Of a stretch of 51,822 bases of DNA, positions 25,435 to 34,399 are shown in pieces. Source of the DNA: Nitrospira sp. (GTDB taxonomy: Bacteria; UBA10199; SBBF01); the NCBI GenBank assembly GCA_005240075.1, contig SBBF01000083.1:1-51822 (forward strand). The letters are read 5' to 3'. A model generated the notes under the pieces. That model was not told the origin of the DNA. It saw only the letters and a list, made by a program, of their open reading frames with translations, and did no database searches. Made by a program: the position numbers and the translations under genes. How positions within the stretch are numbered: the stretch's first letter is position 1; each line of letters starts with the position of its first letter.

Positions 25435-26759
25435 ATCAGACTGACCTCCAACGCAGGAGCGGAATAATCAGTCACCCTGAATTTATGGTCAATCTGATGC
25501 CCCACCAGGCAGACGATTTCCTCCCCGCGGGATTCTGATTGCTGGACAATGACCGGAATGGAGTGCCGCTCAAAACGGGGGATTTTTTGATCAGTGAAAA
25601 AATCGGAAAGTTTTTTGGTTCCCTGCATACCGAAAGGAATAAAGCGATCCCCGGGGCGGGGAAAACGGACGATCAGAGAATCATGAAGCTGTTGGGGGTT
25701 GACGAAAAGTCGGGAGCCTTTTTCAAACCGTTTTTCCTGAATCATCAGTTTTTTGTTAAGAGGGGAAATCGAATAAAGGCCCGGTCCATCCAAAGGAGCC
25801 TGCCAGGTTGAATCAAACGGGGGGGGGATTAAAAATGAAAAATGACTTCTTCTTTTTTCAAAGAGACAATCTCCAAACAGACGGCGAAGATCCTTCTTTT
25901 TTTTCAGCAATCCTTCAATTTCCTCGAAATGGGAGGAGAGAACCTGTTTTTTAAAGCCCCCTTTTTTCAGCCCTTTTTCAATTACAAAAAAACGGGCCGG
26001 TTCAGGGAGCAAAAAATAATCGTCAAGCGTCACCATCCCCGATTCTTTCTGAAGCAGATCATTTCCCATCGATTCATAAATCCGGTTTTCCCCAGCCAAC
26101 ACTTTTGTCATAACAGAAATATCATCCAGAAAAGCAGGATGTTGATTCAAGACAAAAGGGAGAAGGTAATGACGAACGCGATTTCGACAATAATCATCGG
26201 AAGCGTTGGATGAATCTTGCACATAAGAAATTTTTTGTTGGACTGCAAACTCTTCGATACGAAACCGCGGGATTTCCAAAAGAGGACGGATCAGCTTCAA
26301 ATCAGGAGTCAACAATGTGACAGGCTCCATTCCCTTTAAACCACGCAGACCGGCCCCCCTCAACAAATTCATGAGAACCGTTTCCGCCTGATCATTGGCC
26401 TGATGGGCAGTCATGATCCATTGCCACCCCTTCTCCCTGGCAAGCCTGATCGTTGTCTCTCTCCTGATTTCCCGCGCCTTCTCCTGAATCCCCCCCTTCC
26501 TCTTCTCGATCGGAGAAGAAAAACTCAAAAAAGGAAAACCCCTTCGAGAGGTTTCTGTTCTTACAAACTTTTCATCCCGGTCAGATTCTTTTCCTCTCAA
26601 GTGAAAATGGAAATGAATTATGGTAACGCTGTTCTTTTCAGCACTGAAATAACGGGAAAGCAATTCCAGCAAAACCATGGAATCAACCCCACCGGAGACG
26701 AGACAACCCCCCGGACCGTCCAAATTAAAACCTTGAAAAATGGATGAATAATTAATCAT
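25431..26759 (-). CDS. tilS: tRNA(Ile)-lysidine synthetase
   Basis: 442 residues from ATG 26759. It converts C34 of tRNA-Ile(CAU) to lysidine so that it reads AUA. The PP-loop SGGVDSM (residues 22-28), HxHFHLRG, TAHQANDQAET and the C-terminal TilS domain with FPRPGDRF and KKLSDFF are typical. A longer frame to 26846 would add 29 residues and run over the divergent receiver gene; the short form puts the PP-loop at the usual distance. The start lies only 8 bases from the divergent start codon. Confidence 0.92.
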   Translation of the reverse strand: MINYSSIFQGFNLDGPGGCLVSGGVDSMVLLELLSRYFSAEKNSVTIIHFHFHLRGKESDRDEKFVRTETSRRGFPFLSFSSPIEKRKGGIQEKAREIRRETTIRLAREKGWQWIMTAHQANDQAETVLMNLLRGAGLRGLKGMEPVTLLTPDLKLIRPLLEIPRFRIEEFAVQQKISYVQDSSNASDDYCRNRVRHYLLPFVLNQHPAFLDDISVMTKVLAGENRIYESMGNDLLQKESGMVTLDDYFLLPEPARFFVIEKGLKKGGFKKQVLSSHFEEIEGLLKKKKDLRRLFGDCLFEKRRSHFSFLIPPPFDSTWQAPLDGPGLYSISPLNKKLMIQEKRFEKGSRLFVNPQQLHDSLIVRFPRPGDRFIPFGMQGTKKLSDFFTDQKIPRFERHSIPVIVQQSESRGEEIVCLVGHQIDHKFRVTDYSAPALEVSLI

Positions 26760-26767
26760 AATGACCC

Positions 26768-27334
26768 ATGAAGAAAAAACATCTTCTTTATATAGATCAC
26801 AACGATTTTCATTATCAACTTTTATGTGGGGTGCTCGGTTCTTCATCCCCCTCTTTCCACATCACGAGAATTGCGGATGCGACCCAGGCCAGAAAAATGT
26901 TCGGGTCACGTCGTTTCGATCTTGTTTTGACGGAATTTGAGCCTCCTGGAACCGGTGGCGAATGGATCCGGGAGCTTAAACGATGCGTCAAGGGGCTTCC
27001 GGTGGTTGTGCTTTCATCCCTGACCGATCAGGGGAAGGCTGTTCAATCGATCAAGATGGGAGCGGAGGATTTCATCGTCAAAAACAGAAAAAATCTGAGA
27101 AACCTTCGTCCCTTGCTGGTCCGTATTTTAGCAAAGAAAAGAAAAAAGGAGCCATCAGCTCAGTTTAAAGTAGGCACGGTGAATCGCTTGATGAAAAACT
27201 TAAAAAACATGGTTGAGCTCATCAACGATCCGGCAAAAAGCTTTGAAATGGGAAAAAATTACTTGAAACAAATCGTTCTTCTGGAATCTGAACTGGAGCG
27301 GATCAAAACGATGATGAAAAACTGGGTCAGCTAG
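26768..27334 (+). CDS. pseudo-receiver response-regulator-like protein
   Basis: 188 residues. A CheY-like domain (about residues 1-120) keeps the switch lysine (FIVKN, K105) and the serine of VVVLSS, but the phosphate-accepting aspartate is a glutamate (FDLVLTEFEPP, E56) and the acidic pair is D10-H11. Phosphorylation by a histidine kinase is therefore unlikely, and the glutamate may mimic the active state. The last 60 residues form a basic, helical tail with no known output domain. A weak promoter, TTGAAA-18-CATAAT (26733-26762), ends 5 bases before the ATG. It is convergent with the FHA-GGDEF gene (4-base overlap). Confidence 0.75.
   Translation: MKKKHLLYIDHNDFHYQLLCGVLGSSSPSFHITRIADATQARKMFGSRRFDLVLTEFEPPGTGGEWIRELKRCVKGLPVVVLSSLTDQGKAVQSIKMGAEDFIVKNRKNLRNLRPLLVRILAKKRKKEPSAQFKVGTVNRLMKNLKNMVELINDPAKSFEMGKNYLKQIVLLESELERIKTMMKNWVS
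26789..26818 (-). promoter_or_regulatory. putative tilS promoter inside the pseudo-receiver gene
   Basis: Minus strand: TTGATA (26818-26813), 18 bases, TATATA (26794-26789), then 29 bases to the tilS ATG. It lies within the first codons of the divergent receiver gene. Confidence 0.4.
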
Positions 27335-28248
27335 ACAGTGGGAACACAAGCCCCCGATATCCTGTTTCTTCCCCCTTCCTTTGATTGGTAGAGATACGTG
27401 TCAGCTTCCGCAATCAGGGCCTGATAATCCTTGAGCCCCTCATGCAGGCTTGAAATGCCGCAGGAAATGGTTACCGGCAATTTTTTTTCCTCATAAACAA
27501 ACTCGCTTTGCTCAATAATTTTCCGGATTCGTTCGGCCAGGTTCACGGCGTTCTGGCATTCCGTATCCCGCATCAGGATCACAAATTCTTCCCCCCCATA
27601 ACGGCAGAAGATGTCATGCGTCCTGATTATCTTGGAAACATAAGCTCCCAGCTTTTGCAAAACAAAGTCTCCCGCCAAATGGCCGTAGCCGTCGTTTATT
27701 TTTTTGAAATGATCGATGTCAAAGAGAATAATGGAAAGATGGCGCTGCGACCGTTTGGCAAATGAAAATTCCTCGCGGATGCGGTCCAAAAAATAGCGCT
27801 TGTTGTGGGTATTGGTAACCGGGTCCATCACCCCCATTTCATACCGCTTTTTCTCGGAGAGGCTCTGCGTTTCATCGAGGTAGGAAAATTCAAGAATCGT
27901 GTCCCGCGAAATCTGGATTTTGTCCCCATCGGACAATTTTTTTTCAGATACTTTTTCCCCGTTCACTAGTGTCCCGTTGGTTGATCCGGTATCCTTTAAA
28001 CTGACCCCCTTTCCCGCAATCTGGAGACAAAAATGCTTTCGGGAAATGGCTCCGTCCTCAATCCACAAGTCGCAATCAGGGGATCGCCCCACCGTTATTT
28101 CATTCTTTTCGAGGAGAACCAGCTCCCCCATGCGCGGACCCCAAATAAACGTCAGATAAGGCTTTTTTTCGTTCTCCTGCTCAATAGAATCAAAAGATGT
28201 AACCACCGTTTCGTCCATTGGCTCAATTTTCGCTCTTTTGAAGGTCAA
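27331..28248 (-). CDS. FHA-domain diguanylate cyclase
   Basis: 305 residues. An FHA domain (about residues 45-120, with GRSPDCD, ISRKH and TGSTNGTLVNG) should bind phosphothreonine peptides. A C-terminal GGDEF domain follows (DPVTNTHNKRYF, FDIDHFKKINDGYGH, then GGEEF at 218-222), with the inhibitory I-site RTHD (209-212) five residues before it. It should make c-di-GMP with product inhibition. It overlaps the PEGA kinase gene by 26 bases on the same strand, so the kinase may supply the phosphothreonine signal read by the FHA domain. The N terminus (residues 10-25) contains threonines that could be targets. Confidence 0.9.
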   Translation of the reverse strand: MTFKRAKIEPMDETVVTSFDSIEQENEKKPYLTFIWGPRMGELVLLEKNEITVGRSPDCDLWIEDGAISRKHFCLQIAGKGVSLKDTGSTNGTLVNGEKVSEKKLSDGDKIQISRDTILEFSYLDETQSLSEKKRYEMGVMDPVTNTHNKRYFLDRIREEFSFAKRSQRHLSIILFDIDHFKKINDGYGHLAGDFVLQKLGAYVSKIIRTHDIFCRYGGEEFVILMRDTECQNAVNLAERIRKIIEQSEFVYEEKKLPVTISCGISSLHEGLKDYQALIAEADTYLYQSKEGGRNRISGACVPTV

Positions 28249-30049
28249 AAATCAATTTTTTATTTTCACCCGCTTCTACAATCACTTGATCCTCGATTTC
28301 CTGGTAGCCAATCAGCGACAGTTTCAATTCGTAGAGTTGGAACGGTATCATCCGGGATTCGGTAAAGGGAGTCTGGCCGACAATCTGGTCGTCAAAGTAA
28401 ACTGTGGCCCCGGGAGGATTGGATGTGACTTCCAGGCTTCCATAACGAACCTGAAGTGAGGCCTCGATTTTGTGCGTTTCCCCCCTCTTAAGATCGACTG
28501 TCTGTTCATAAAAATCATGCCCCTCCAAAAAGAGCCCGATTGTATAACGCTTGTCCGACTGAAGATGGGGAATTTCCGCAGGGGTTTTCTGATTCCAGGC
28601 GGTATTATTAATATAAATCGTCGCTCCCTCCGGATTCGAAGAGACAAAAATCTTGCCAAAGGGGGGAATTTCCTTCTCAAGACTGATTTCCAAATTTTTG
28701 ACCTCCCCCCCCTTCAAAAATAAAGTCTGTTCAATGGAGACATGCCCCTTCTTTTTGGCTGTAACCCTTATTTCATTGTCCGACTTGAGACGAATTTTCC
28801 TCTTTCCATTTTCCAGATCGATCAGCTCGTCATCGATCAAAAGCTCTGCATCAGGGGGATTGATGATCAGCGACAAAGTTCCGTGGGAATAATGATCATA
28901 GATGGAATAAAATCCCATGGCCGATAAAACAAGAACCACGACAGTAAAAAAAAGCAGGACGCCATATCGGGTGAAACGCTTTGAAAAAAACTTCTTTAAG
29001 CGGTCTTGGTAATCGATTTCGGTTTTTTCCTCATCTCCGAAAGCGGGAGGTTTTTTTTCGGGCTTCTTTTCTTTTTCAACCTGAAGTTCCGGAAATTCGG
29101 CAGGCAAATCCTCCTCGTCCGCTTCAGGTCCAAAGTAACGATACAAGAATTCAGCCACGTCCAGCCGCTTGAATTCGGGATAATGTTTGGCCAGAAAGCG
29201 GGTCAGATCACCAGCCATTTCAGATGCTGACTGATACCGCTTTTCTTTCCTCTTTTTGAGAGCTTTCTCGCAAATAGAATCCAGTTCGGCATGAATTTCC
29301 TTCCTGAAACTGGATGGAGCCTGGAATTGAGCCTGCCTCACCGCCTTCAGGGTTTCCTTGTTGGACGACTTCTTGAAAAGTCTTTCCAACGTCAGCATTT
29401 CCCACAACAGAATTCCGGTTGCAAAAATATCAGATCGTCGATCGATCTCATCCCCTTCCGCCTGTTCGGGGGACATGTAGGCAAATTTGCCCTTTAAAAC
29501 TCCCGACTGGGTGTGAGACAACTTTTCAAAACTCTTGGCCACTCCAAAATCGATCAGCTTCACGGTTCCCGAATAGGAAACAATGATATTTTGAGGCGAG
29601 ATGTCGCGGTGGACCACCCCCAGGGGACGCCCTTCCTGATCGTTTTTCCGATGGATATAATCAAGTCCCTGGCAGAGCTCCGAAATGCAATAAACGATCA
29701 GGGGGATGGGAATTTTCTTCTCTCTCTCCTTGAAATCCCTCAAAATTTGCCCCAACGTTTTTCCATCAACATATTCCATGACAATGAAATAATCGTCTCC
29801 CGCTTTTCCCAGATCATAAATTTGGGCGATGTTTCCCTGATTAAAATGAACGGCGATTTTCGCCTCGTCGATCAACATGGCCACATAGTCGGAATCAGCC
29901 GAAATATGAGGAAGGATCCTTTTGATGACAACCAAACGCTCAATGCCGCCGGGGTCGACCGTTTTGGCCTTAAAGACCTGGGCCATTCCCCCCTGGGCAA
30001 TTTTTTCAAGAAGAAGATACTGGCCGAGTTGAAGAGGATGATCGGGCAT
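28223..30049 (-). CDS. transmembrane Ser/Thr protein kinase with PEGA domains
   Basis: 608 residues. The cytoplasmic kinase domain (about 10-290) has the ATP-binding K43, catalytic HRDISPQN (147-154), DFG (167-169) and SPEQAEG (193-199). An acidic/lysine-rich linker leads to one membrane helix (about 362-384). Three PEGA repeats follow outside the inner membrane (about 391-460, 467-535 and 536-605), each with the LxxxSxPxGAxVxxD pattern in some form. PEGA domains often bind cell-wall or surface components. It is divergent from the cell-wall gene mtgA and overlaps an FHA-GGDEF gene. A weak promoter, TTGTGT-17-TAAGTT, ends 9 bases before the ATG. Confidence 0.92.
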   Translation of the reverse strand: MPDHPLQLGQYLLLEKIAQGGMAQVFKAKTVDPGGIERLVVIKRILPHISADSDYVAMLIDEAKIAVHFNQGNIAQIYDLGKAGDDYFIVMEYVDGKTLGQILRDFKEREKKIPIPLIVYCISELCQGLDYIHRKNDQEGRPLGVVHRDISPQNIIVSYSGTVKLIDFGVAKSFEKLSHTQSGVLKGKFAYMSPEQAEGDEIDRRSDIFATGILLWEMLTLERLFKKSSNKETLKAVRQAQFQAPSSFRKEIHAELDSICEKALKKRKEKRYQSASEMAGDLTRFLAKHYPEFKRLDVAEFLYRYFGPEADEEDLPAEFPELQVEKEKKPEKKPPAFGDEEKTEIDYQDRLKKFFSKRFTRYGVLLFFTVVVLVLSAMGFYSIYDHYSHGTLSLIINPPDAELLIDDELIDLENGKRKIRLKSDNEIRVTAKKKGHVSIEQTLFLKGGEVKNLEISLEKEIPPFGKIFVSSNPEGATIYINNTAWNQKTPAEIPHLQSDKRYTIGLFLEGHDFYEQTVDLKRGETHKIEASLQVRYGSLEVTSNPPGATVYFDDQIVGQTPFTESRMIPFQLYELKLSLIGYQEIEDQVIVEAGENKKLIFDLQKSEN

Positions 30050-30078
30050 CGGTCTTAAAACTTAGTGATTCTGGCCTG

Positions 30079-30107
30079 TTGACACAAGAAATAAATTCAG
30101 GGATCGT
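30079..30107 (+). promoter_or_regulatory. putative promoter of mtgA
   Basis: Consensus -35 TTGACA (30079-30084), 17 bases, GATCGT (30102-30107), then 10 bases to ATG 30118. The TTG that might be taken for a start codon belongs to the -35 box. Confidence 0.55.
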
Positions 30108-30117
30108 GCGTTATTGC

Positions 30118-30939
30118 ATGTTTCTCTTTCGCTTTATCTGGAAAATCATCAAGGGATTTTTTTTCCTGATCCTCCTGGTCATTCTGGGGGGCGCCCTTTT
30201 TCTTGTCAACCTTCCCAATATTTCCTGGTTGAAAAACCACAATCCCCAAACCACCCGCTTTATGGAAATTTATCTGGATGAGTGGGAGGACAAGGGGGAA
30301 AACCCGGTGATTGATCACCGTTGGATTCCCCTTTCACAAATTTCATCCCATCTGAAAAGAGGGGTGATGATCGCTGAAGACGATGCTTTTTATCAGCACA
30401 ACGGCTTCGACTGGAAACAGATTAAAGAGTCGTTAAAGGTCAACTGGAAAAAGAAGGCGTTCAAACGGGGGGGATCGACGATCACCCAACAACTGGTCAA
30501 AAACCTCTACCTGGGACCCCAAAAAAATATTTTTAGAAAAATAAGAGAGTGGATTTTAACTTATCAGATGGAACAAACATTGACAAAAGACCGCATTCTG
30601 GAACTTTATCTCAATCTGATTGAATGGGGCCCCGGCGTTTACGGAGCGGAGGCCGCCTGCCGTTATTATTTTGGGACTTCGGCAGGCTCTTTATCAGCTT
30701 CCCAAGCCGCTTATCTGGCGGCCATTCTCCCCAATCCCAAATTATATGGAACAGCCAGGTATAAACGAAAAGCCAACTGGAGGGCCAACTTGATTCAAAA
30801 AAAAATGACCCGTACCGCTCCTCGCCGGGAGGGAGAAAAAATTCCAGAGATATCAACGGAGGAGGAAACTCCGCTTCCCGATTTTCCGAAAGAAGAAGAA
30901 TCGAATTCAAATCATCCTGAACCGCTTCTCGAATATTGA
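30118..30939 (+). CDS. mtgA: monofunctional biosynthetic peptidoglycan transglycosylase
   Basis: 273 residues from ATG 30118. An N-terminal membrane helix anchors a GT51 domain that polymerises lipid II into glycan strands. GT51 motifs are present: AEDDAFYQHNGFD with the catalytic glutamate, RGGSTITQQLVKNLYLG, KDRILELYLNLIEWG, and AAYLAAILPNP. There is no transpeptidase domain. The C-terminal 35 residues are acidic and proline-rich (EISTEEE, PDFPKEEE), a tail not needed for catalysis. In-frame TTG 30079 and GTG 30106 are less likely starts because they fall in the promoter. The end overlaps phoU by 28 bases on opposite strands. Confidence 0.9.
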   Translation: MFLFRFIWKIIKGFFFLILLVILGGALFLVNLPNISWLKNHNPQTTRFMEIYLDEWEDKGENPVIDHRWIPLSQISSHLKRGVMIAEDDAFYQHNGFDWKQIKESLKVNWKKKAFKRGGSTITQQLVKNLYLGPQKNIFRKIREWILTYQMEQTLTKDRILELYLNLIEWGPGVYGAEAACRYYFGTSAGSLSASQAAYLAAILPNPKLYGTARYKRKANWRANLIQKKMTRTAPRREGEKIPEISTEEETPLPDFPKEEESNSNHPEPLLEY

Positions 30940-31607
30940 TGCCGAATATCTTTTCCCTGCACCATGAAAACAACTTCCTCGGCAATATTGGTGGCATGGT
31001 CGGCAATTCTTTCAAGCTGTCTGGCAATCAGAATCAGACGAACAGCGCGGAAAACAGCCTCCTTGTCTTTTTCCATCATCGGAACAAGGTCATCCTGAAT
31101 CTTGTCTTTCAAGTTATCTGCCTCATCATCCTGCTCCAAAACTTTTTTGGCCAGAATTGCATCCTGTTTCACAAAAGCATCCAACGCCCGATTGACCATG
31201 TGCTGGGCAATGGCAGAAAGCCGAGGAAGATCAACATACTGTTTGAGTTGCGGTTCCTGATTGAGTTCAATGGCAATTTCCGCAATATTCACCGCCAGAT
31301 CTCCCATTCTTTCCAGATCCTTGCCGATTTTAAGGCTGATAACGATAAACCGAAGATCGACAGCGGCCGGCTGATGAAGGGCCAGCAGTTTAAGGCAACG
31401 GTCATCGACCATCATTTCCAGCTGATTCACCACCGGCTCTTTTTTGATTACTTCTTCGGCAAAAGCGCTGTTTCTGTCCACCAGAGACTTCATGGAAAAA
31501 ACAAGCATTTCCTCCACGACCGCTCCCATTCTTAAAATATCCTCTTTCAGATCCTTCAAATCGGCCTCATAGTGTTTATCGGTATGTTCCTTGAATTCTT
31601 TCATCAT
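30912..31607 (-). CDS. phoU: phosphate transport regulator PhoU
   Basis: 231 residues, two three-helix-bundle repeats with the PhoU metal-site pattern (GKDLERMGDLAVNIAE and ARQLERIADHATNIAEE). It links the Pst transporter to the PhoR/PhoB two-component system and keeps the Pho regulon off when phosphate is plentiful. A strong AGGAGG site precedes the ATG. It is the last gene of the pst operon, 160 bases after pstB. No phoB or phoR gene is visible. Confidence 0.95.
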   Translation of the reverse strand: MMKEFKEHTDKHYEADLKDLKEDILRMGAVVEEMLVFSMKSLVDRNSAFAEEVIKKEPVVNQLEMMVDDRCLKLLALHQPAAVDLRFIVISLKIGKDLERMGDLAVNIAEIAIELNQEPQLKQYVDLPRLSAIAQHMVNRALDAFVKQDAILAKKVLEQDDEADNLKDKIQDDLVPMMEKDKEAVFRAVRLILIARQLERIADHATNIAEEVVFMVQGKDIRHQYSRSGSG

Positions 31608-31673
31608 CCAAACCTCCTATTTATAATGGGAGCCTGTTCGGTCCCTGCAATTGCTACTCACGTTTATGGATAC

Positions 31674-31766
31674 GGGCCCTCACGATGGCCCTTCCTCCAT
31701 CACTCAAAAACCTTTGAGTGCTGGATCCCCCCCCCGCTCGCGACACGGCTAAGCCGGATCGCGAGC
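31674..31766. repeat. three inverted repeats in the pstB-phoU gap
   Basis: GGGCC (31674-31678) pairs with GGCCC (31687-31691). CACTCAAA (31701-31708) pairs with TTTGAGTG (31713-31720). GCTCGCGA (31736-31743) pairs with TCGCGAGC (31759-31766), with a nested CGGC/GCCG stem. The last begins next to the pstB stop. On the pst strand none is followed by a T run, so RNA processing or mRNA stability is more likely than strict termination. Confidence 0.55.
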
Positions 31767-31767
31767 T

Positions 31768-32553
31768 TTACCCAAATCTTCCCGTAATGTAATCCTCAGT
31801 TTTTTTCTCCTTTGGATTGGTAAAAATCTGCTCGGTCTTCCCCCATTCAATCAGTTCCCCCAAATAGAGGAAAGCGGTGAAATCAGAAACCCTGGCCGCC
31901 TGTTGCATGTTGTGAGTTACCACAATGATGGTTACTTTTTTCTTGAGCTCCCCCATCAGTTCTTCAATCCGCGCCGTGGCAATCGGATCGAGAGCGGAGG
32001 TCGGTTCATCGAATAAAAGAAGTTCAGGATCGCAAGCAAGAGCCCTCGCAATGCAGAGTCTCTGCTGTTGTCCTCCTGAAAGATTAAAGGCAGGATCGTG
32101 CAAGCGATCCTTGACCTCATCCCATAAGGCCCCCTCCAGAAGAGCTCTTTCCACCCTCTCCTTGATCTGATGGTAGTTCTTTAAGCCCCTGATTCTCAGT
32201 CCATACGCCACATTTTCAAAAATGGATTTGGGAAAGGGGTTTGGTTTTTGAAAAACCATAGCGTTTTTCAATCTGATTTCAATCGGATCAATCCCCCCTC
32301 CCGCAATGTTGATTCCGTCAGGATAAAGCAGAATTTCTCCCTCATAACGATGCCCCGGATAAAGATCATGCATCCGGTTAAAGCAACGGAGATAGGTCGA
32401 TTTACCGCAGCCGGAAGGGCCGATCAGCGCGGTAATTTTGTTTTGTTCAATCACCAGACTCACATTTTTCAAGGCCTGAAGGGATCCATAATAGAAGCTC
32501 AAATTTTTTACTTCCGCCTTGATGGAGGGATTATGTTCTTTGTTTTCTACCAT
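31768..32553 (-). CDS. pstB: phosphate ABC transporter ATP-binding protein
   Basis: 261 residues. Walker [10 protein letters not shown] (45-53), the LSGGQQQR signature and [12 protein letters not shown] (Walker B) are intact. The [13 protein letters not shown] start and the R-C-F-N-R-M-H-D stretch are typical of PstB. It powers PstCA-mediated phosphate uptake. It overlaps pstA by 7 bases. Confidence 0.97.
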   Translation of the reverse strand: MVENKEHNPSIKAEVKNLSFYYGSLQALKNVSLVIEQNKITALIGPSGCGKSTYLRCFNRMHDLYPGHRYEGEILLYPDGINIAGGGIDPIEIRLKNAMVFQKPNPFPKSIFENVAYGLRIRGLKNYHQIKERVERALLEGALWDEVKDRLHDPAFNLSGGQQQRLCIARALACDPELLLFDEPTSALDPIATARIEELMGELKKKVTIIVVTHNMQQAARVSDFTAFLYLGELIEWGKTEQIFTNPKEKKTEDYITGRFG

Positions 32554-33455
32554 TTGATTTTCTTTCTGAACCGGTAGCGGATGGCAATCGCCAAACCGTT
32601 CATGACCATGACCATGACCATCAAAACAAGCCCGGCACCGGCCGCATTCAAATGAAATTCGTCCTGGGGCCGGGAAACCCAGTTGAAGATCTGAATCGGC
32701 ATAACCGTAAAAGGATCTTCAAGCCATTCGAAGGAAACAAAAGGAAATTGGGATGAAAAGGGAGCATGGGGAAGAAAAGCAATAAAAGTCAAAGCTCCAA
32801 TGGTAATCAACGGAGCGGTCTCCCCGATCGCCCGTGACAACCCGATAATGATGCCGGTGAGAATCCCCCCCAACGAATAAGGAAGCACATGATCGCGTGT
32901 GGTTTGCCATTTGGTGGCTCCCATCGCATAAGAGGCTTCACGCATGGTAGCGGGAACGGCGCGGATTGCTTCCCGGGTTGATATGATGACAATCGGAAGA
33001 ATGAGAAGGGCCAAGGTCAATCCGGCGGTTTGAATACTTTGCCCCAAACGGAATTGATAAACAAAGAGCCCCAGAGCCATCAAACCATAAACAATAGAGG
33101 GAATGCCGGCCAGATTGGCGATATTGATTTCTATCAGAGAGGTCAGCCAATTCTTCGGGGCGTATTCTTCCAAATAAACGCCAGCCGCCACCCCCAGAGG
33201 CACAGCCGTAGCCGTTGTGACGAGCATGACGACGGAGGAGCCAACCCAGCTGGATAAAATCCCCGCCTTCTCCGGAAACCGGGAAGGAAAGGAAGTAAAA
33301 AAAGTCCATGAAAGATGATCAGCCCCGTCGAGGAAGAGATCAACAACAAGAGCCAGCAACGTGGTCAGCCCCACAAGGAGCGATAAGAGGCCGAGGATGG
33401 CAAACAGGGCATCGAAACGCTTGTTCATCTGAATGGTTGTTTTTAAAGACATCAT
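32547..33455 (-). CDS. pstA: phosphate ABC transporter permease PstA
   Basis: 302 residues from ATG 33455, with six predicted membrane segments. The [15 protein letters not shown] segment and the cytoplasmic EAxxA-type loop ([21 protein letters not shown]) are typical of PstA. The upstream TTG at 33458 and the ATGs at 33452 and 33428 are alternative starts. A 10-base direct repeat at the pstC-pstA junction covers this start region. Confidence 0.93.
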   Translation of the reverse strand: MMSLKTTIQMNKRFDALFAILGLLSLLVGLTTLLALVVDLFLDGADHLSWTFFTSFPSRFPEKAGILSSWVGSSVVMLVTTATAVPLGVAAGVYLEEYAPKNWLTSLIEINIANLAGIPSIVYGLMALGLFVYQFRLGQSIQTAGLTLALLILPIVIISTREAIRAVPATMREASYAMGATKWQTTRDHVLPYSLGGILTGIIIGLSRAIGETAPLITIGALTFIAFLPHAPFSSQFPFVSFEWLEDPFTVMPIQIFNWVSRPQDEFHLNAAGAGLVLMVMVMVMNGLAIAIRYRFRKKIKW

Positions 33456-33456
33456 C

Positions 33457-33479
33457 AATAGGCTTGCCTAATAGGCTTG
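33457..33479. repeat. 10-base direct repeat at the pstC-pstA junction
   Basis: AATAGGCTTG occurs at 33457-33466 and again at 33470-33479, separated by CCT. The second copy covers the last pstC codons. It looks like a small tandem duplication of the pstC end. Confidence 0.6.
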
Positions 33480-34346
33480 TCTGAAACGTTTTCTTAAATA
33501 GTGCCCTGCAATATTAAAAAAGAGCGTCATACAAAAAAGGGTCAAGCCGGCCGCAAAAATAGTTTGATAGCCGATGGTGCCATGGGGCAAATCCCCCAGG
33601 CTGACCTGAACAATATAAGCGGTGATCGTTTCCGCCGGTTCAAGAGGATTTAACGTAAAATTGGGCTGCATGCCGGCGGCAATGGCCACCACCATCGTTT
33701 CCCCCACAGCGCGTGAAAAGGCAAGAATATAGGCCGACACAATCCCTGACAAGGCGGATGGAAAGACAACCCGCAACGCGGTCTGCATCCGGGTCGCCCC
33801 CATAGCGTAGGATCCCTCGCGAATGTGCATGGGCACCGCTTTCATGGCATCTTCACTGAGAGAGCTGACATAAGGAATGATCATGATTCCCATCACAAGT
33901 CCCGCACCTAACATATTAAAACCGGGGAGTTGGGGAATGAATTTTTGAAGCAGAGGGGTTACAAACAGAAAAGCGAAGTAGCCGTAAATAACCGTCGGAA
34001 CGGCACTTAAAAGTTCGAGCGTTGGCTTGATTATTTCACGCGTCTTGTGCGAGGCGTATTCACTCAGATAGATAGCAGCAACAGTCCCCAGAGGAACAGC
34101 AACTATCAACGCAATGAAGGTAGTGACAAACGTTCCTGATAAAAGGGGGAGAATTCCATAACGGGGATCGACAAACAGAGGGGTCCACTGAGTATCGGTT
34201 AGAAAATCAAAAAGAGATACCTGCTTGAAAAAGACAACAGATTCATAAACAAGAATCCAGACAATGCCTGCTGTAATCAGAATGGAGGAGAGGGCTGCCA
34301 GGAACAGCCCCCCTTCAATGATTTTTTCATGGATTCTTAGGGACAC
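33468..34346 (-). CDS. pstC: phosphate ABC transporter permease PstC
   Basis: 292 residues starting with GTG 34346, with six membrane segments. LLSAVPTVIYGYFAF and the coupling loop REGSYAMGATRMQTALRVVFPSA match PstC; SRAVGETMVVAIAAG is conserved in this permease type. It pairs with PstA to form the phosphate channel. It lies 53 bases after pstS and 12 bases before pstA. Confidence 0.94.
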   Translation of the reverse strand: MSLRIHEKIIEGGLFLAALSSILITAGIVWILVYESVVFFKQVSLFDFLTDTQWTPLFVDPRYGILPLLSGTFVTTFIALIVAVPLGTVAAIYLSEYASHKTREIIKPTLELLSAVPTVIYGYFAFLFVTPLLQKFIPQLPGFNMLGAGLVMGIMIIPYVSSLSEDAMKAVPMHIREGSYAMGATRMQTALRVVFPSALSGIVSAYILAFSRAVGETMVVAIAAGMQPNFTLNPLEPAETITAYIVQVSLGDLPHGTIGYQTIFAAGLTLFCMTLFFNIAGHYLRKRFRQAY

Positions 34347-34399
34347 AATAAATTGGAAGCTACTTTATTGGTAGATATAAAAAAATCAATGTTTAATAT

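Noticed and set aside
30079-30117. Upstream TTG and GTG starts for mtgA
   Set aside because: The TTG is the first part of a consensus -35 TTGACA and the GTG overlaps the -10 box; ATG 30118 keeps the membrane helix and fits the promoter spacing.
31736-31766. Hairpin after pstB as an intrinsic terminator
   Set aside because: On the pst strand it is followed by a G run and no T run, and phoU continues downstream.
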